Of a DNA stretch of 64,000 nucleotides, positions 11,801 to 23,104 are shown piece after piece (position 1 is the first letter of the stretch; the number at the start of each line of letters is the position of its first letter). The DNA is taken from the NCBI GenBank assembly GCA_037576195.1, contig CM075103.1, positions 28,108,723 through 28,172,722 on the forward strand, given 5' to 3'. The notes below the pieces were generated by a model. The model was not told the origin of the DNA. It saw only the letters and a program-made list of their open reading frames with translations, and made no database searches. Position numbers and translations under genes: made by a program. This DNA comes from Phytoseiulus persimilis. Taxonomy: Eukaryota; Arthropoda; Arachnida; Mesostigmata; Phytoseiidae.

Positions 11801-14800
11801 CTGTGTACACGTTGTCATCCTCAAGCCCCCGAGAAGGAAAGATACGGCATTTCTCAGTGCCCCTTGCCGTTCATCTTTTCCTGTGCCTTCCTGCCAGCCT
11901 TTCCCCTCGATGTTTCACTAGCTGAACTTCGCAGCTCTACCTATGGAACTATGGAAATGCGCAACAATGCTTGCAAAACATCGCAGATCGCTTTCCAGAC
12001 CCGATTCTGCAGATCTCGGAAGTCTTCCTGCAAAAATAACCATGAAGATCTACTCACATGATCATAATGAGCAACGGAATGTTTGTCAGAGAGAGCACGA
12101 GCTGCAGGTGACGCCAACTTCTTCGATAGAACCATGGCCCTATCGGGAGAAAGAGAATTCCAAGGATCCAACCCAAAGAGTCACAGAAGGAAACCGCAGC
12201 TCTATCAGTTGGTTTCACGGACTCCATAGCTGTGGATGGATGATCAGAACTTTCAGTTCTTGGGGTCGTCCGATCCGACTCCGACTATCAACTCAAGCTC
12301 AGCGCACAATCAAAGACAATCATTGAGGCGACTAGATTCCCGAAGTTCCGCCGATTCAGAATTCAGGGGAGAATCCCCACCCGATATGAAACGTGGTGTC
12401 CCTGATTCAATGAGGACACCAGATAGGTTCAACCGCTCCAGCTTGATCGTCTTATTTTCCTGTGTTTTTCCCGTCGGCTTTTCAGTTTTCGAATTTCTCA
12501 GTCCACTTCATGATGGCATCCTGATATTCACCGCTGAGCCCGCACTGAGGCCCGCAGCAAGCCTTCGTCAATGGTTGTTTTTGGGCTCAGTAGCAGCGGT
12601 TTCTTCGAACATGATCGAGCTCACGAACAAATCTTCCTTATCTCACGATAAGATTGCTCTTCGACTCTGACAAACTCCGCCCACCTTTACGGTTTCGACG
12701 CTTTCAGTCTTTCTGTGGCTTCTTCAAGGATGATTCTCCCTTCTTCCTCCAAAAGGCGGCGAAGTTTTGTTTTCCTTGTACCCGTCTCTCGCCTAACTCG
12801 CATATCGAGCTCTTCCATTAGTTCTCGCTGGGATCCGAGTCTTGGCCCCGACTCGGTCATTTCAATGACTTCATTCTCCGCCAAGTTCCCTCCCTAATAT
12901 GTTTCGACGAATGCTAGGGATCATTATCATGCTTGAAAATCTTATCCCTGCTGAAGTGGGTCCTCGCGTGGGGCCGCAAAGCATGTTTGAGTGACCGACG
13001 CATACAAATTGCTACGGGGTGCCTATATTGAGCATCGAGGAACCAATTCCGACATGTGAACATCCCAGAATTATGCTTGACAATCAAAGTTTTATACTTG
13101 AGGAGCTATTCCGCGTTCTAAGGACGTCGAATAAGTTGAATTCTTGATGATGAGAACATGTTTTTGCTCTCGTTGTTCCATAGAACTTGCGACCATTCCG
13201 CAAAAGACTAGCTCCTCCACTCCTTTCCTCATTAGCGTCGAGTTTTTCATCACTCGCAGGAAAGAGAGGTATTTCGCTGGGGAACTTTTCGCGGAGGTTC
13301 CTCCTCAGAATTGGCTTCACGGTGTTGGCCGATGTTATCATGCCAAACTTTCCGATTGAATAACGCCAGACATCTCCCGCCGTCAGATGTGGGTTGATTG
13401 GACTCCCTCTGAATGAGTACAAAGCTTCTCTCTGTAGTTTTACTGAGTCTCCTGGCTATCCTGTCATTTACGGTTGCAAATCGTGTTTTCCCATCCCCAT
13501 GTAGACACGAATTCTCGAGATCACCAGGTTTCAAGCCTACTCGGTTGTGTTTGAGGTGCCAATGCCGCAATCGCTGCATCTCTCAGATCCCGAGAATGTT
13601 CTCAGGCATAGGCGTGATTCGACTTTCCGACATGCCCGAAACATGCAAGAGGTAAGAAGTTGAAAGTTTATACGACCCTCGAATAGCCGTATGAAATCGC
13701 AAGGGGCTCAATCGAGTGTTTCCCGGCATTTTGAGCGTCGCGCTCATCTGACAATGAGTGGGACTTCTACCAAATCGACCCCGAGATTCCACTTTCTCCG
13801 GATATTCTACACAGCTCGCAATGGGAAAATATGATGGAAAATATTTGTTGATTTGACTTCATCCATTCTATGTTCACGAAAGCGCCCGGAGAGACGTAGA
13901 GAGAGCGTGATTTCAGAGACCGCTCGATCAACGAGTTTTTGTCTCTTTTGTTCTCGATCTCGTCGATCACCAACGGTTCCAGACCAACGAATAAAGCTCG
14001 CAGAGCGTTGCGTGGTCACCAGATAATTTAGAAGTTCATCGTTCGTAATTGAGCTCCGGTTCAGGCAAGCACTCGACAGAGAAACGCAGTGCTCATGCTC
14101 ATTGACCGAAATAGCCCGGATGAGTATCCAGTGGTTCCTGATCTTCGGAACTTCCGAGGAACGGTGTATGGACGGGGACCACGGTTTCCCCATGTCAACG
14201 GTGTCGGGAACATGCCCCCGTATGGAGTTGTCCCTGTAGCAGCGTGATATGAGTCGGCTGATATCATTCCTAGAACGGTGCCTGATCTGAATTATTCTAC
14301 GTTCAACTGAATTGTCCGTATCCGGTCACATGGATGAACGCTCTGACCGGATCCTTGTCCCGCTCAAACCACCCGGCATCCACCAAGCGCCACATCATTG
14401 CCAAGGGGAGCAGTTAAGCGACATTATTCCAACGTGATGGATGGCACTAACTGAACTGGAATGGCGGGCTCTCTAGAATCCACCCGCTCCCAGAAGCGTT
14501 GCTCGAGAATTCCCCTTCGCGCGTTCTGATCAATCTCAATCGCGGTCCCGAAAACTTTGTCGAATCTCTGGAGGAGTCGCGAGAGGCTATAAAACGATCA
14601 ATCCGAAGCTGGGTGACACAGTTGGAACTGGAACTGTCTGTGGTACTCGAATACCCGGGACCCGCGACAGATCCTCAGCGGGCCTCAACGACGCCTGAAT
14701 GGGTTTGGAGGTACGGGCTTACCGTGGGTGAAAGCTCCTATGGCGGTTCCACCTAGTCCCACTGCCATTATAGTTCTCAGGATTACGAACGTGGCGAGAT

Positions 14801-15692
14801 TCGGAGCTGCAGCCATGGTCATTGCTCCCAAGGAGGATATCAACACCGAGCTCATGTTCGCAGCCTTGCGCCCATACCTTCAACAGCAATATGATCGTCA
14901 GGAGAGAAAAAAACGGATTTAGAAATGATTTACAAAAAGGGAATCGCATCTTCGCTCGCCCCCCCTTGATCTGTGAGCGAGCGGGAAGAGATGGACGGAT
15001 CACATTCTGGCCCGACTAAAATCGTATATGATTGGCCTCACCAATCTGAAACGTGAGAGAAAATCAAGTTTCCCAGCATCATTCCAACCATCATGAGCGA
15101 GTCCGAGAAGCCTATGATCCAATCCCTTCGGCAAACTGTGCCAAACTGCAATGTCCTTGAATTGAGCCACTACAACGCTTGCATAGCTGACTGATATCGA
15201 GGTTCACAGCCCTAATAATCTCTGGCAATGTAATATCGTCACACCGGAGACTTCGCGGAGCAGGAGGGCACATAGGTTGGGCCAGCCACAAGATGACGCT
15301 TTCAGTTTCTCGTTCCGTGACCGTTCCATTATCAATGCACCCCATCGGAGCAAACTTGCCTCACTCTTTACGGTGTTTTCGAAGATTGCAGTGTCGAAGT
15401 ACCACTCAGTGCAAATCCCCTGATCTTGATTATAACAGTGAAAATCTTGGGAAGCGTTCTCCACCCTCCTCGGGTACGAACTCGTGTTTGTCGAAATGGA
15501 CGCACAGGTGAACTCTTGTACTTTCGGTGCTAGGAAAGTCATCGCGAGAACTGAGCTCGCACAAGGCAAAGCTCGAAGCGAGAGAACCCCTAGGGGCTTC
15601 TGGAAGACGCTGGTGGCGTCGACGACGGTGTCGAGGGTTTTTGGCTCGGGCTTGGACTGAACCGCGTAGGAGGCTGGCTTTTGAGGAGCCAT
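8850..15692 (-). CDS. SLC22-type organic ion transporter (MFS), eight exons, complete
   Basis: Twelve-helix plasma-membrane transporter of about 419 residues. Exons on minus: 15692-15360, 15145-15042, 14877-14723, 12229-12058, 11371-11141, 11051-10837, 9424-9243, 9050-8850; every intron phase matches. Exon 1 ends ICTEWYFDTAIFENTVKSE, the SLC22 extracellular loop signature. Exons 2-3 join as FSHVSDWYGRKAANMSS (the MFS loop after helix 2). Exon 4 has WILGILFLPIGPWF. Exon 5 carries the family hallmark ESPRWLLATGRKARA. Exon 6 has NPWINVMYTGVFEFPSALI and FGRRKLLYL. Exon 7 has NETYMTRERGVALG, where ELYPT-x-x-R is usual. Exon 8 ends with PLEETFNKPLPEDVDE, equivalent to LPETkgkpLP. It is shorter than typical members (about 550) because the extracellular loop and tails are short. 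The first intron has a GC donor (gag/gcaagt). Intron 3 (2.5 kb) holds a nested antisense gene. The substrate cannot be told from sequence. Confidence 0.88.
9425..10836 (-). other. intron 6 of the SLC22 gene with gattcgga-rich degenerate tracts
   Basis: The 1.4-kb intron contains two tracts, about 9600-9720 and 10555-10655, with many variants of gattcggat and gaatcgga on both strands. They look like a decayed simple repeat. No exon is needed here: exon 6 (ending G) and exon 7 (starting AA) join in phase to give Glu. Confidence 0.55.
12687..12900 (-). other. charged helix-forming open frame inside the SLC22 intron, unidentified
   Basis: The minus frame reads KLRRLLEEEGRIILEEA and related sequence, ending KASKP with TAA at 12687. 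It has no ATG at its start; a cryptic acceptor (atattag) precedes it. It lies on the same strand as the transporter. It could be a retroelement ORF1 scrap or an unused exon. It is not in the transporter model, which joins in phase without it. Confidence 0.25.
13413..13851 (+). CDS. small secreted cysteine-rich protein nested in the SLC22 intron
   Basis: Two exons on plus, 13413-13651 and 13815-13851, lie inside the third intron of the opposite-strand SLC22 gene. Exon 1 starts ATG and encodes a textbook signal peptide (MSTKLLSVVLLSLLAILSFT, then VANRVF). The mature part has a cysteine cluster LCLRCQCRNRC and ends PETCK at a strong donor (ag/gtaaga). The 163-base intron ends attctacacag. Exon 2 adds SQWENMMENIC and TGA, so the protein of about 92 residues ends in cysteine and has seven in all after the signal region. 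An odd count leaves one unpaired or allows a disulphide dimer. I do not recognise the family; a secreted peptide or antimicrobial-like protein is possible but unproven. The join restores a short, clean C-terminus, which favours a real gene. Confidence 0.55.
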
Positions 15693-16380
15693 GATGCACT
15701 CGATGTGGACACTCTGGGAGTTGTTTGAAAGAATACCATCCCCGTGAGCTGGGACTGTCATCAGGTCCCCGATCAAGGTGACTCGTTGATTTTCATCGGA
15801 AGCGCCGATTTCACCAATACGATATCTAACACACGGTTCGAGCGAGACGAGTCCGACCGAGTTCAACACAGCTGGCGGGAAATTGGAATACAGCAGCTCG
15901 GATCAAATTGAAGATCCTTCCTGGTTGATTTGTCCGGGTGATGTTAGATACTGTCACGCCGAGATAAGCGGAAGAGATGAGCAGCAGCGCTTGCGTAGAG
16001 CGTGTCGAGATCGCCACACAAGGGGAGCTTTGCCTCGTGAAATGACGACGACGAAGATGCACAAATCGCCGCGGCGCAAGAGCCGTACCCCTTGGCTGCC
16101 CATTCCGCGCCGAGGCTCACTGGACTTGGCCTGGAATTTCTCATTGGGCAGAGGTATCGAAAAGCGTCCGAGGAGTCAAGTTTCCTGGGTGCAGTCGTAG
16201 AGCGATGCCGACTTTATGTTGTAAACGAAGTAAGAGAAATGCCTCCCTTACGCGAGCACCTTGGCCGAAGTTGTTCTGGCTGTTCGAGTGAGCATAATGA
16301 GCTGAGCTTATCGGACAAAAATCATGTAATACAATCTGACGTGGATTCAGGCTCTCAACCGCTGATTTGACGAGTACTTC
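15693..16380. other. upstream of SLC22; hydrophobic minus-strand frame, not assigned
   Basis: It should hold the 5' UTR and promoter of the SLC22 gene. A minus frame about 16060-15830 reads ALLLISSAYLGVTVSN and IRAAVFQFPASC and could be the end of the GR-like fragment described just upstream, but no exon chain could be built. Confidence 0.25.
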
Positions 16381-16539
16381 CTTCCAGCGTCGGAACAACA
16401 CTTTTTTCATAGAATTCCATATCACTAATAGTGTGTCGTCTGCGCCCATAGGAAGATACGTTTCTCAAACCATCTATGGTCTTCATTGGATTCATGAGTG
16501 AATCTCGTTAGCTTCTGGCTATCGATATCTTGATCTACG

Positions 16540-17150
16540 TCAGAGCACACACGCAGACGATCAAATCTTGCGCGAAAACCAAGCTGAGCACCGAAGCTGT
16601 CGAGCTCTGACAGCAGGCGAGTGAGGTCCGAGCTCTGCAGTTTGTTTCGCGTTGACTTGTCAAAAACGTGATGATGAGCTCAGTACGGTTCATTCTTCAG
16701 CCGCATTCCTAGATTGTGAAGAGAGAACATTGCCAGATACAATATCCAGATGCAAACCACTTGCGCGTCGTACTTTGTCTGATGTGTAAAAAGCGCCGCG
16801 ATGGGAACGATGGCCCCTCCGTCCGAGTGTCAATCTGGCGTCTCTCAGATTCGTTCATTGCTTTCTTTGAGTCATTTCGTAGGCTATTAGGACGCGACTT
16901 GCGGCGATACGACGCCTTCAGAATCACTCTCGGACTTCCGGAATGCCGAATGCACGGAGATGGAGCGGTGCCCGACAAGCGTCTAATGAATTCCGCGTCG
17001 TGGGCCCGGGACTCAAGGCTGGCAAACTCGAAACCCCTAGTGCTTCCCCTCGCCAGCCGGGCTTGTATCTCGGATATTCCATGATGTGTCTAAGATGAAC
17101 AGATACACATGGATGATGGTTCTCAATAGGCACTTCAAGGCCATGATTTC
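16540..17150 (-). pseudogene. GR-like receptor fragment (possible gene or pseudogene)
   Basis: Three minus-strand segments look like parts of a GR of a different subfamily. About 17147-17040 starts ATG and reads LKCLLRTIIHVYLFILDTSW. About 16840-16690 reads VVCIWILYLAMFSLHNLGMR, a membrane helix followed by LKNEPY. About 16640-16540 follows an acceptor (aactgcag) and reads LTRLLSELDSFGAQLGF, like the helix before the last GR membrane segments. I cannot connect them in phase or find the TY-x5-QF exon with certainty. Classification rests on general GR character, not on a close match to the neighbouring copies. Confidence 0.3.
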
Positions 17151-17784
17151 AACAGAAGCTCATCAGGCTGTAGACTGGTGGTTTGAAAATGTCGCGAGAT
17201 ATCACGTCAGACCCAGTTCCGGATATCTGCTTCGTACTTTTGTCAATACAATGCTAGTTACCAGAGATTTTGTGTTGGGTTCGGGCATCGATGGGTTCGA
17301 CCATCTAGCGGTGAATCGTATCGTAGACGATACATCCGCTGTTGTGATATAACCATACCCTGCCTCCGGAACTCCGAGGAAAACTGAATCACGCTGATAT
17401 GTTGTGTACTCTATGTAAGGGGAACTTGGACACGCGAGAATTCAACGCGAGTACATGAGGGATCCCAGCTCTGCTGTGGACTCATTCCTGAATGTAGAAT
17501 AGAACCGCGTGAACGGCATGCCACTGGATCGGGAGGTTCGAGGCCTCCAAGTCTACGCGTATGACGCCGAGAACAACTGGCCCAGAAACCTTTGGCGGTG
17601 AGATCGGGACGCTATCGCAATAGCTGCTCGGTTCTGGATACCCGAGATACCCACTGTGAAGGACCGCATGGGAAACTGGTCTCGCGACCATTTTACTCAG
17701 GGATCTGGGCTTGACGACGAGAGTTTTCAAATGGAATTTTCAAGCCGTCAACCTTCGAAGGAGGCGACATGCCGCCCAGAATCA

Positions 17785-18150
17785 CCGTAGGACGAGTTGA
17801 CGTGATCTGCGCTGCAGAAACACCGGATCTTTTAGGGAAAACATAGCTGCGTAATGGTGCCATGGAAATGTTATTGATGCATCGGCTCCGATTCTCCGAA
17901 GTGACGGCCTCGGGAGGCTCTCTGTAACTTCACTAAAACTCAAGGTGTAATCGGCTGGGAGGACTCCGCCCAAGTCATTGATCGTACAGCGGACTACTTT
18001 GAATACTCGGTGACATCCAATGGCTTACCTAGCGGGAACCCTACTCTCGCATACTCTACCACTGCGTGAAAATACGATGTTGACTCAAATTTCCTCTGAA
18101 CCTGGATGATAACCTGATCTGGAGTTTCGCATGCAAAGCTCGGGATCGGT
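17785..18150 (-). CDS. two coding-like exons of an unidentified gene
   Basis: Minus strand: a frame about 18150-18029 reads TPDQVIIQVQRKFESTS and FHAVVEYARVGFPL and ends at a consensus donor (ctag/gtaagc). After a 74-base intron with a good acceptor (ctcccag), the frame continues in phase 1 from 17954 with DYTLSFSEVTESLPRPS and ITFPWHHYAAMFSLKDPVF. The later course is uncertain: TGA at about 17784, or splicing at a cryptic donor toward a frame reading VIRVDLEASNLPIQW near 17520. Splice signals and residue composition favour a real gene. The fold looks beta-rich, but I cannot name it. Confidence 0.35.
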
Positions 18151-18916
18151 GTGAATGTCCTCGTTCAACTCGAGAGTCTAAAGACTTCGGAGATTCATGT
18201 TCCGCTCTGGACTACGGCTTTCCCGAAGGTGAGAAAATCAGGACGTTATATAAAATAGGATGACACACTGGGAGATAACTTGTCCGACCTCCTTTCCTAC
18301 TCTCGATAGAATGATCACGACATGGACATCACGCTTGCTCCCTCAAAGCGTGCTCCTCGCAACGCTTTTCGCTCAAAACGTTTGTATAGATTTTGCACAA
18401 TGAGTGACTCTCACAAAGCCGAACGGAGCCATTGCCAGGCGAGAATAGCAAGGATTTATCGAGCAGTTTCGTCGAGATTGCGCCGCGAACTTCGATGCAA
18501 GTAGAAATTCGCGATTGCGAATCAGTATATGTCCGTGCCTTGCAGAATAGTGGATGATCGTGTTCCAGTCTATGCTGTTCTTGTATTTTCGAGCACAAAT
18601 GTGCTTCTGACCGCACGATTCTCCACAGATTGTGCACCAGTACTCGTCTCAGTTCCATTTCAAAGTCTGCGTGATCGATCCCAGGTGCTGCTCCGTCTGT
18701 TGATCTGTGAGGGGTTGTAAAACTGTGCCTCTTGCAGATCCTGCTCCTCATCCCTGGGTTCAAACCCGATATCTCAACGTGCCGTATGTCGAGGTGATCT
18801 CGATAGGAGGTGGTTCAAATCTCTCCGCGAGTTCTCCTGTGAGCAGAGCAGTGCCTGGTAAATGAGAGCCAGTCGCTTTCGCATCGAGCGATGAAAGCAG
18901 ATTGCGACAAAAGGTC

Positions 18917-21010
18917 ATGTCAAGTGCGTGGAGTAGAGGGCTATCAGAGCGATTCCGTCGAATAAGCGGATGGAGTGCAAATTCGGAGAAGGTTGATCCG
19001 TCCCCGGCTCCGAGGCCTAAATCTCCGGAACCAACCCTGAGACTCAAAGCCGATCGAACCGAGATACCACCGAAAGAAGCCCCAACGGCATGTTTCCCGG
19101 GCTCAAAACTACTCTTTTGGATTTTGCGTCTCATCTGCGTTCATCCGATCATATGGAAGGGAGACCGATTTGTGGTTTCGGGATGTGGATTCGCGTGTCT
19201 CCTCTGTGCAGTTGCTATGCATTGCTGTTTCGTCGCCGTCATCGTGCTGGCCGATCCAGGACTCAGTTTGGCCCTTGTCAGAGCGACCGCGAACCCCATC
19301 CGATCCGACATGGGCGTCTTCATGTCCATGCTCGCATCAGGGCTATATTTCATGACGTCTGTATGTTTTCTAGTTTCATCCGTAGTCGTTCGCAAATCGC
19401 GGTGACGTTCAACGAACTCAACTGCCTATGGATGATGTGAGTAAGCGCACCATTATAATGGGAATCGTACGTTGCTGGTCCATGAGAGGTGATGAAGAAG
19501 TCGATTCCTCGCGCTTGCTTAGCAGGATGCAATTTCGAGGGAACGAGAGCACTGTATAACCCCTGTGAGGCTCAGTAAAACACATAACAGACCCTTACTA
19601 CGGCATTCAACTCTCAATGAAAGCCGCTTGCTATCCTCAGAACCTCTCAGTATCTGATGGGGAGGTCGTTTATTCCCTGGGGAATAAGGTCCTGAGAAAC
19701 AGCTGCAAAAAAAAGAGTTGGACCTGGAAGATCACAAGATCGCACCGAAGTCTGTAATTTGCCTCCCTTGAAGACCAAGAGCGGTGATACTTTAACCTTC
19801 GTATTGCAAGCAGCGTGCGAGGTCATCTGGTCGATTTGGTTCCCTCCCTCCTATGAGAACGCCAATGGGCGCACAATAAATAATCATGTCAGCTTGACAT
19901 TTCCCGCAATCGTTCCTCTTAGGTTTTGAGCTCAACATCATTCTCGCTCTTCCAGGATGGGACGCCCCCGCGCGAAAGTGGCTTTCGCAGCTTTCACTGT
20001 GGTTCCATGGTGTACTTTCATATTCGTCAAGGGCTTCATTTTCCTAACGGCCGCTACATCTCTGCAGGCATCGGAGTCGATTTGGGGCCCGTTGAGATTC
20101 TTGAGCAATTTCTTGCTATTTTATCTTCTTTTGAGTGTTTTCGCTGTTGTCAGTACGCTCACGACTTTCGTATACGGAGCGATTCTAGACTGTCTACCCA
20201 TTCTGCGGGACACCATGAGGCGCTCATCGTACGATGAGCGATTCGTCGAATGTTTCCTGACGGTAAACGTTCGGTACTCAATCAGCGGCCTACTCTCGAT
20301 ACTTTGCCTGGAGACTCCAAGAGTGGGACTCTCAAAAATTGTCATTTGCAGAGAGCAGTCGAGAGTCTGGATCGCGTAATGATATCCTTCTCTCCAGCGG
20401 TCTCTCCGTTGGTCACGTTGAATTTGATGGCGTTTATCTGCTTCGCACTACAAGTAATGTTCCACGAAATCATCGCAAGTGGAGAGAAAGGACGATCTGA
20501 ACACATGTCTATTCTCGTTGGATGGGGCGCTCTCATAATTATTTCCATAATCTCATCGCACACCCTCGAGAGCGAGGTAATATTGAAGTTGAGGTTTCCA
20601 ATGCCAAGGACGTCACCTTGGAATGCTCCCCAGGATTGATCGCTGGATATAAATCCCCCTTTGCATCGCATGTCCATTGAAACAGTACCCTATAATTCAG
20701 ATCGCAAGAATCCGGAAAGCGTTGCGGGCCCGGCACCGAGCGAGGATAAATCTCGGCTTTTGACCTTCCAAGAACTGGACGAAGTACTTGGGGTTTGCCC
20801 TGTCATATGAAGCTTCTCAGTATTTTTGAGCTCAACTTGACTGTCGTCCTATCGGTGCGTTCTGAACATCGTGGTGCATCGCGGATAACCGCAGAGATAT
20901 CACGGGCAAAATCAAGGATTCCCCTGTTCAGAATTGGTTTTGCTGATTCCAGGTCACTCTTTTCCTCTGAATTTTTACATGACGTTTCATACATATTCAA
21001 AGCGATCTTG
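18917..21010 (+). pseudogene. gustatory receptor pseudogene of the 5.3-kb and 40-kb subfamily
   Basis: The plus strand keeps the five-exon GR plan. Exon 1 (18917-19436) has LRLICVHPIIWKGDRFVVSG and RSQIAVTFNELNCLW, but a one-base loss near 19375 separates the two halves. Exon 2 from 19956 has MGRPRAKVAFAAF and a membrane segment to TTFVYGAIL. Exon 3 from about 20354 has VMISFSPAVSPLVTL and ends at a GTAATA donor. Exon 4 from 20701 has IRKALRARH and LLSIFELNLTVVLS in different frames (two shifts). The last exon, near 20950-21005, aligns nucleotide by nucleotide with the QF ending but is frameshifted after MTF. At least four frame breaks mean a non-functional copy unless the assembly is wrong. 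Intron 1 is enlarged to about 520 bases. Confidence 0.8.
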
Positions 21011-21249
21011 TCGTGGAGCCGGAGCGAATCTTACGGAGTTCCTGAGGGAAACCATGACCATGATATGAAGAAAGAAGTGGGGAGGAACCCGGACGAGCTC
21101 CTCCGTTGTTCCAACCGAGAGCAACTGCCCTGGCTGAGAAACCGACCGATCCCCCACAAGATGTCCGCCGGATTGACAGATCGAGGGTATCTGATACACT
21201 GGATCCATACTCCTCTACGAGATGGTGTAGGATAAATTACATTCGAAGT

Positions 21250-21840
21250 CTTTGAGCAGGTGGAGACTACGACAGAAAAATTGCGACCAACAACCTTCCG
21301 GGTTGAGTCCAAAACGAACTTGCCTATGATGTGTTGGCGTGTGAGAATGTGTACTGTAAGCATATCGGGATCAGGACCAACCCATGGAAAAGACGGTACA
21401 TTCCGAGACTCCTCACTGGACGCCAAGAGGCCGTCGAACCATTTGACTTCAATTCCGTTGAACCAGTGTCCCTGAACTTGTTTCGCCATTCAATTCTGTG
21501 GACCGAGGTTTTGCCTTGGACTCAGCTTGTAGTATGGAAACTCTGGGGCATGCGTGCGTGAAGTATTCCGCGTTGTACCACGGATTCAGGAACGGGTTTT
21601 TGCATGACACTACGAATCAATGTGAGTGTGGGGGATAGCTTCGGATCTCTCCGTTATTTTTCGCTCTCAAGTGCACACTCATATGATGCCTGGCACCTAT
21701 AGTTCCACAGCGTTTGCCTCCAGCCACCGAATGATCTCATGGTGAAACACTCGAGGTGAGTTCCCCCGGAGCTCGACGAGCTCGATATACAGGTGAAATG
21801 AAAATTCGAATACAGGAATACTGAGCTCTCGATCGATCTG
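21250..21840 (-). CDS. coding-like exon fragments, unidentified
   Basis: Minus frame 21489-21031 opens with ATG (MAKQVQGHWFNGIEVKWFDG) and stays open for 152 codons; the part to about 21260, with DMLTVHILTRQHIIGKFVLD, looks beta-rich and coding. Upstream on minus, about 21840-21695, a frame reads ELSIPVFEFSFHLYIELVEL and then HHEIIRWLEANAVEL. Neither has a recognised family and the join is unknown. They might belong with the exons at 17.8-18.15 kb, which would nest the GR pseudogene in an intron. This is speculation from strand and style only. Confidence 0.3.
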
Positions 21841-22032
21841 CACCCCACAATAACCTACATACGCTTTATCCTTCCAAGTATCTATCGAGAGAGAGAAATT
21901 CGGAACAAGTCCCCTCTCTGGGGAGCTATGAATGAAAATGAGGAAGGGACAGGAATCCCTATTGAGCAGCCTGTATTTGTATGAAAAATACAGTTCCCCC
22001 CCCCCCGATACTGATAAATGATCTTGTGGTCA

Positions 22033-22245
22033 TCAGTGAGCCTCGACTTCGTTTTTCCTCACTTTGGAGGGAGGCTTCCGTAGAAATAATAGGGGGGCAG
22101 GTGTTGGCGGATAGTGTTTGCTGTAGCTGATTCCGTAGCTGAGGGTGGAGCTGAAGCTGTTGCTGCTAAGAGAGTCGATGGATGACTCCGGCGCTGGATA
22201 ACGATAATCCACTGCTAGTCGAGGTGGTAAGGAAAGCACACACCT
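22033..22245 (-). other. serine/proline/tyrosine-rich open frame, doubtful
   Basis: The minus frame reads RLAVDYRYPAPESSID, then serine-rich sequence produced largely by agc triplets, then LRKPPSK before a gtgagg donor. It could be an exon for a cytoplasmic tail or simply a trinucleotide-rich stretch. Confidence 0.2.
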
Positions 22246-22359
22246 TGGCTGACGAATGACTTGTCCGTAACGATCCCGTCAGAAAAGAACGACACACAAC
22301 ACAAACTGAGAGGGCGGAGGGTAGGACGACGCGCGACTCACGATATGATATAACGTCGC

Positions 22360-23104
22360 GATGCGAAAACTGACGAAGGAATTCCAGCGTTTCCCCAAGA
22401 GAGGAGAGCGAAGAGAAGAAACGATTTTCTTTTCATCTCTCCAAGCGGCAATACTCATGAATGGACGAAGGTACCACCAAAATAAAAGGCTACAGATTCG
22501 TAGGCTCAAACAGGATGGACGGTCTGGGAAAACACGCCAGCGGTGGAAACCGGCATCCTGATCCCGGACAGCCTCAAAGAGGAGGAATGGGTGGAAAGAG
22601 AGAAGGACTTGTGGCAAGGGCATAACACTGCAAAAAAAACATGAAGACATACAAGAACCTAGAAGGAGTTCTCGAGAGAAGGAGAAAGAACAACTCCTTG
22701 ATTCTAGTAGTGCTAGCGAGTGCAAGAGCGGGCTTTCCTCAACACCACTCTTCAGAACAAGATTCGAAGGAGGCGATGGTAAAGTGTGGTGCTATGCGGA
22801 CATCACACAGAATCCCTAGAACACGTGATAATGGAGTACAAGGAAGAACAGCGGAATGAAGCGGAGATCTGCAGAAGACTAGGCCTGCATGAAGACCCAA
22901 CGAGAGGAATTGTAGAGCGGACCAAACGGAGTCTTGAAGGATGCGAAAAGCAACGAAAGGACACATCCCACGCTCCTGCTAGATCACCGACCAGCGACCC
23001 TAAACCAGCAGAGTGTACTCGTCTCCGCGTACGGGGTTTCTGACATATAACAGAGTGTATATGGGCAAGAAATGGTTAATAAACCAATCAATCAATCAAT
23101 CAAT
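22360..23104 (+). mobile_element. LINE 3' end (non-LTR retrotransposon, degraded ORF2 tail)
   Basis: Plus-strand frames, with stops and shifts between them, give KTYKNLEGVLERRRKNN, then ARAGF, then a zinc-finger-like tail CGHHTESLEHVIMEYKEEQR and ERTKRSLEGCEKQRKD. This is the C-terminal region of LINE ORF2 proteins of the kind common in ticks and mites. A 3' UTR follows, and the copy ends in repeats of aatc (23082-23104), the microsatellite-like tail of such elements. It is 5' truncated. The same family lies in opposite orientation at 24.43-25.35 kb. Confidence 0.8.

Noticed and set aside
18700-18790. tRNA-like B box (gggttcaaaccc) on plus
   Set aside because: No acceptor, D or anticodon stems can be formed around it, so it is not called as a tRNA.
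22279-22725. 148-codon minus-strand frame rich in serine and phenylalanine
   Set aside because: It is antisense to the recognisable LINE tail on plus.
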